From an uncultured Eubacteriales bacterium (GTDB lineage: Bacteria; Bacillota; Clostridia; Christensenellales; Aristaeellaceae), in contig CADAPM010000002.1 in the NCBI GenBank assembly GCA_902789795.1, forward strand, positions 186,001 to 250,000: 64,000 nucleotides of DNA, written 5' to 3'. Shown piece after piece: positions 60,315 to 64,000 of this stretch. The notes under the pieces are model-generated. The model was not told the origin of the DNA, did no database searches, and worked only from the letters and a program-made list of their open reading frames with translations. Within the stretch, counting starts at the first letter, position 1, and each line of letters opens with the position of its first letter. Made by a program: the position numbers and the translations under genes.

Positions 60315-62318
60315 TTGAACAAATCTTCCCGCACCCTGCTGTTATATGTGGCGGCGCTGGCATTGCTGATCATGTTCGGCGTCATGCTCTCATCCCCCAC
60401 CAATACGGGGACCAAGCTGAAATACTACGAGCTGCTGGAGCTGATCAACAAGGACATCGCTGCCGGCGGCAACGGCGGCGAGGGTATCGACGTCGTGTCC
60501 ATCCGCGGCAACACGCTGATCGGGCGCTATGAGAGCAAGCTCAGCCGCGTATCCCAGACCGATTATCCGAACCGCTATGATTTCGAGACCACGATCGACG
60601 CCGATTTCATCGACACGGTCAAGACGATGGTGGCCAACGCTGCCGAAGGCAAGACGGTGGACGAGATCTCTGTCTCCGATTTCCCCTTCAAGGTAGAATA
60701 CCTGGCGCCCGTGTCCACACCCTGGTACATCCAGATCCTGCCCGAGATCCTGATCATGGGCGTGTTCATCTTCTTCATGTGGTGGATGTTCCGCCAGCAG
60801 ATGGGCGGCGGACGGATCAACAACTTCGCCAAGTCCCACGCGAACCTGGTGGACACAAAAAAGAACAAGACCACCTTCGCCGATGTGGCGGGCGCGGAAG
60901 AGGAGAAGGAAGAGCTGCAGGAGATCGTGGATTTCCTGAAGAGCCCAAAGACCTATCTGGACGTCGGCGCGCGCATCCCCAAGGGCGTGCTACTGGTGGG
61001 CCCACCCGGCACCGGCAAGACACTGCTGGCCCGCGCTGTGGCCGGTGAAGCGGGCGTGCCCTTCTTTACCATCAGCGGCTCCGACTTTGTGGAAATGTTC
61101 GTCGGCGTCGGCGCGAGCCGCGTGCGCGACCTGTTCGACCAGGCCAAGCGCTCCGCCCCCGCCATCGTGTTCATCGACGAGATCGACGCTGTCGGCCGTC
61201 ACCGCGGCGCGGGCCTGGGCGGCGGACACGACGAGCGCGAGCAGACCCTGAACCAGCTGCTGGTGGAAATGGACGGCTTCTCCACCAATGAAGGCGTCAT
61301 CGTGATGGCCGCGACCAACCGCCGCGACATCCTGGATCCCGCCCTGCTGCGCCCCGGCCGTTTCGACCGGCAGATCACCGTCAATTATCCCGACCTCAAG
61401 GGCCGTGAGGACATCATCCGTGTGCACGCGAAGGGCAAGCCCTTTGCGGACGATGTGGACTTTGCCTACATCGCCAAGCGCACACCCTTCTCCACCGGCG
61501 CTGAACTCGAAAATATCATGAACGAGGCCGCCATCCTGGCCGCCCGCGCGCGCCAGACCAAGATCACCCAGGAGATGCTCTCCCAGGCGGTCGAACGCAT
61601 TCAGATGGGCCCTGAAAAGCGCAGCCATAAGGTGCTGGAGCAGGAAAAGCGCATGGTCGCCTATCATGAGACCGGCCACGCCCTGGTGGCCCACTACCTG
61701 CCCTACTGTGACGACGTCCAGCTAGTCACCATCGTGCCCCGCGGCAACGGCGCGGGCGGCTACACCCTGGTGCTGCCCGAGCAGGAGACGGACTTCTCCA
61801 CCCGCCGCCAGCTGACCCAGGACATCTGCATGATGCTGGGCGGCCACGCGGCTGAAAAGCTGATGCTCAATGACAACTCCAACGGCGCCACCAGCGACCT
61901 GCAGCGCGCCACACAGCTGGCCCACAACATGGTCACCAAGTTCGGCATGAGCGACGAGATCGGCACCGTCTACCTGGGCAATGACGAGCAGGTGTTCGTC
62001 GGCATGGAGTTCGGCCAGTCCAGGGCCTACAGCGAGGAGACCGCGGCCCGTATCGACCAGGCCGTGTCCAGTCTGCTGGCCCACTGCTATGAGCAGGCCT
62101 ACAACATCCTCAAGGAGCACAAGGACGTGCTCGAAAAGGTGGCCGACCTGCTGTTCGAGCGCGAGACCATCACCCGCGCCGAGTTCCTGTCCGTGGTGGA
62201 CGCGACCCCGGTGCTCACGGCCTCTGCAGAGGAGGAACCGGTCACCGCCGCTCCCGTCGAGACCGAAGGTTCTGAAACCGCCCCGGCGGATGACGAAACC
62301 TCAGGATCTGAGATCTGA
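60315..62318 (+). CDS. ftsH: ATP-dependent zinc metalloprotease FtsH
   Basis: This 667-residue membrane-anchored AAA+ protease has TM1 ([18 protein letters not shown]), an extracytoplasmic domain (about 35-130) and TM2 ([15 protein letters not shown]). The AAA domain has Walker [14 protein letters not shown], Walker B IVFIDEID and the second region of homology ([20 protein letters not shown]). The peptidase domain has zinc motif HETGH (family HExxH; the usual Ala is Thr) and a third ligand region ([12 protein letters not shown]). An acidic, disordered tail ends it. The start is UUG at 60315 with GGAGG 6 nt upstream. It degrades misassembled membrane proteins and short-lived regulators. Confidence 0.97.
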   Translation: MNKSSRTLLLYVAALALLIMFGVMLSSPTNTGTKLKYYELLELINKDIAAGGNGGEGIDVVSIRGNTLIGRYESKLSRVSQTDYPNRYDFETTIDADFIDTVKTMVANAAEGKTVDEISVSDFPFKVEYLAPVSTPWYIQILPEILIMGVFIFFMWWMFRQQMGGGRINNFAKSHANLVDTKKNKTTFADVAGAEEEKEELQEIVDFLKSPKTYLDVGARIPKGVLLVGPPGTGKTLLARAVAGEAGVPFFTISGSDFVEMFVGVGASRVRDLFDQAKRSAPAIVFIDEIDAVGRHRGAGLGGGHDEREQTLNQLLVEMDGFSTNEGVIVMAATNRRDILDPALLRPGRFDRQITVNYPDLKGREDIIRVHAKGKPFADDVDFAYIAKRTPFSTGAELENIMNEAAILAARARQTKITQEMLSQAVERIQMGPEKRSHKVLEQEKRMVAYHETGHALVAHYLPYCDDVQLVTIVPRGNGAGGYTLVLPEQETDFSTRRQLTQDICMMLGGHAAEKLMLNDNSNGATSDLQRATQLAHNMVTKFGMSDEIGTVYLGNDEQVFVGMEFGQSRAYSEETAARIDQAVSSLLAHCYEQAYNILKEHKDVLEKVADLLFERETITRAEFLSVVDATPVLTASAEEEPVTAAPVETEGSETAPADDETSGSEI

Positions 62319-62345
62319 ATACATCTTATTGATTAAAAGGAATCC

Positions 62346-63905
62346 ATGAACAACCAGTTTACCCCTACACAGAAAAACAGCGCCCCTACAGGCGCTCAGA
62401 CCTTTATCCCCGGCGCGCGCCGGCCGGATAAACGGGTGCGACTGCGCCGCAGGCGGAAATGGCCTGCGGTGGTTGCGCTTGTTTGCGTACTGGCTGCAGC
62501 GGGCGGGTTTGGGATCAACTCTCTGCTCCAGCAGAAGCAGATCAATCTGCAAAACGAGACCTTGGCGCCCTATGCCGAAGTCTATCTGCCCAATATCACG
62601 ATGGACGGCATCCCGCTGTCGGGCATGACCCGCTCCGAAGCCGAACAGGCCGTGATGCAGCAGATCAGCGCCCGGCAGGGCGGGTGGAGCCTGGCCCTCA
62701 CCTATAACGGCCACACCTTCACCACCCTGGATTACGCCCTGATGGGCATGACCACGGATACTTCCCAGGTGCGGCAGATGCTGGACCAGGCCTACAGCTA
62801 TGGCCACAGCGGCACCGTGGAAGAGCGGCTGGCCGCCCTTTCCTCCCTGCAGGAAACGCCCATGCACCTCTTTTCCACCCAGTCCGATCTCTCCGACGCG
62901 ACCCTGAACGGCATCCTCGCCCAGATCGCGGCCTATTTCAACCAGGCGCCCAAGAACGCTTACCTGGCGAGCTTCGATCCGGACCAGAAGGATCCGTTTA
63001 CCATCGTCAGCGAGGTGCCGGGGTCTACCCTGGACGTGGTGGCCGCCCATGACGAGATCATGCGCCGGGCCAGCGCGGGCGAAGGCGGGACCTACGAGCT
63101 CACGCCCACCCCCATCCCGGCGGGCATCACCACGGCGGACATCCGCAGCCAGGTGCAGCTGATCTCCACCGGCACCACCCTGATCGCGACCACCAGTCCC
63201 GAGGGCCGCAACGCCAATATCGGCATCGCCATGCAGAAGATCAACGGCAAGGTGCTGAACCCCGGCGAGACCTTCAGCTTCAACTCCGTGGTCGGGAATC
63301 GCACGCGGGACAACGGCTTCGTGGAAGCCATCGAGTACGTTTACGGCGTGGAGCAGCCCGGTATCGGCGGTGGCGTGTGCCAGGTCAGCACCACGGTCTA
63401 CCTGGCCGCGGTCACCGCGAACATGGATATCTTGCAGCGCAGCCCCCACTCCATGAAGGTCAGCTATACGGAGCTGGGCCAGGACGCCACGGTCTCCAAC
63501 AACCGCCTGGACCTGTCCTTCCGCAATACCTCCGGCGGGCGCATCTATATCACCGCCCATGTGGAAAACCAGCCCAAGACCACCAAGCGCTGGCAGTGCA
63601 CTGTGAATATTTACGGCCCCTCCCTCGGCGAAAACGTGAAGTACCAGATGCGCTCCGAGGTGGACGACGTGCTGCTGCCCGGCGACCCCATCCTGCGCAA
63701 GGATACGGAGGGCACCTACGTGGAATACGAGGACGAGATGTACCAGTTCCAGACCGGCCGCGAGGGCTATGTGATCACCACTTACCTCGACCAGTACGTG
63801 AACGGCCAGCTCTACTCCTCCAAGAAGCTCTCCACCGACACCTACAAGGCCGCCAGCGACGGCTACTATGTGGGCGTCAAGAAGCGCGATGAATTCTATT
63901 ACTGA
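62346..63905 (+). CDS. Membrane-anchored VanW/peptidoglycan-binding-4 family protein
   Basis: This 519-residue type II membrane protein has a basic cytoplasmic start (RRPDKRVRLRRRRK) and one TM helix (about 40-57). An extracellular YoaR/PG_binding_4 region (about 75-260, ITMDGIPLSGMTRSEAEQAV, IVSEVPGSTLDV) follows, then a VanW domain (about 275-430): LNPGETFSFNSVVG, GIGGGVCQVSTTVYLAAV, HSMKVSYTELGQDATV, and a G5-like C-terminal tail with YVNGQLYSSKKLSTDTYKA. It is clearly distinct from the two tandem VanW proteins at 54-56 kb. It starts 27 nt after ftsH with AAAGGAATCC upstream and likely shares its transcript. Function unknown, wall-associated by context. Confidence 0.88.
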   Translation: MNNQFTPTQKNSAPTGAQTFIPGARRPDKRVRLRRRRKWPAVVALVCVLAAAGGFGINSLLQQKQINLQNETLAPYAEVYLPNITMDGIPLSGMTRSEAEQAVMQQISARQGGWSLALTYNGHTFTTLDYALMGMTTDTSQVRQMLDQAYSYGHSGTVEERLAALSSLQETPMHLFSTQSDLSDATLNGILAQIAAYFNQAPKNAYLASFDPDQKDPFTIVSEVPGSTLDVVAAHDEIMRRASAGEGGTYELTPTPIPAGITTADIRSQVQLISTGTTLIATTSPEGRNANIGIAMQKINGKVLNPGETFSFNSVVGNRTRDNGFVEAIEYVYGVEQPGIGGGVCQVSTTVYLAAVTANMDILQRSPHSMKVSYTELGQDATVSNNRLDLSFRNTSGGRIYITAHVENQPKTTKRWQCTVNIYGPSLGENVKYQMRSEVDDVLLPGDPILRKDTEGTYVEYEDEMYQFQTGREGYVITTYLDQYVNGQLYSSKKLSTDTYKAASDGYYVGVKKRDEFYY

Positions 63906-63920
63906 CCGGAGGACCCTGTA

Positions 63921-64000
63921 ATGGCATACAAGATCGCATCCGTCCGGCCAGGCGGCCTTGCCGCGCGCCACGGCCTGCACGCCGGCGACGCTATCGAGCT
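63921..64000 (+). CDS. Start of a PDZ-domain protein (partial, cut by right edge)
   Basis: Twenty-six codons are seen from AUG 63921, with GACCGGAGG upstream. They read KIASVRPGGLAARHGLHAGD, the PDZ carboxylate-loop pattern PGGxAxxxGLxxGD. A PDZ at the extreme N-terminus without a signal peptide is typical of the DUF512 radical-SAM-like proteins of Clostridia, which often follow other housekeeping genes; a protease is less likely. The rest is outside the window. Confidence 0.7.
   Translation, partial: MAYKIASVRPGGLAARHGLHAGDAIE

Overview
The window looks like chromosomal core sequence from a GC-rich anaerobic member of the Bacillota (class Clostridia), probably gut- or rumen-associated. Supporting features are a leucine-type T-box leader, FakA/Asp23, HemZ, RqcP, a Na+-pumping oxaloacetate decarboxylase, VanW/SH3 and peptidoglycan-binding exported proteins, strong aGGAGG ribosome sites, many sigma-A promoters with 16-18 bp spacers, and five UUG start codons. 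Genus cannot be fixed from the sequence alone. I saw no rRNA, tRNA, CRISPR array, transposase or prophage genes.

Layout. 1-2.9 kb (minus): asp23-like, fakA, then a HAD phosphatase reading in frame into thymidylate kinase. 3.1-7.9 kb (plus): leuS (with an internal 22-residue gap), a MITE-like element, a duplicated DUF1538 membrane protein and a tandem PII-like protein. 8.2-10.8 kb (minus): pgk-tpiA plus a zinc-ribbon membrane protein. 11.0-15.2 kb (plus): a T-box leader controlling a catalytically degenerate isopropylmalate-synthase paralogue and a TIM-barrel/acyl-CoA-synthetase fusion. 15.5-21.8 kb (minus): rpsO-pnp and the oxaloacetate decarboxylase operon. 22-26 kb (minus): trkA-trkH-MBL-DUF1622. 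26-39 kb (minus): pheST (pheS frameshifted), a small secreted protein, a detached SecD P1 ectodomain, secDF, recJ, relA/spoT, hemZ. 39.5-43.9 kb (plus): hup, rqcP, radA, a five-repeat peptidoglycan-binding protein, tdk. 44-46.5 kb (minus): a CtpE-like P-type ATPase. 46.6-54 kb (plus): an SH3 protein, a 1080-residue adenylation-ACP-alpha-oxoamine synthase, a PfkB sugar kinase and a secreted phosphodiester glycosidase. 54-56.2 kb (minus): two tandem VanW proteins. 56.5-64 kb (plus): a cystatin-like secreted protein, pfkA, DUF368, hpt, ftsH, a third VanW protein and the start of a PDZ protein.

Most genes are housekeeping: glycolysis, translation, Sec export, stringent response, nucleotide salvage and K+ uptake. 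The most novel parts are the T-box cassette (an apparently dead, leucine-sensing LeuA paralogue coupled to a fused acid-activating enzyme), the one-gene A-ACP-AOS synthase likely to make an alpha-aminoketone product, the HAD-Tmk fusion, the doubled DUF1538/PII pair and the free SecD P1 domain. Two aminoacyl-tRNA synthetase genes carry deletions (leuS in frame, pheS frameshifting), so assembly errors should be excluded before biological conclusions are drawn from them. Two families of about 185-200 bp MITE-like elements are present, two copies each; one copy sits inside the loop of a terminator hairpin.
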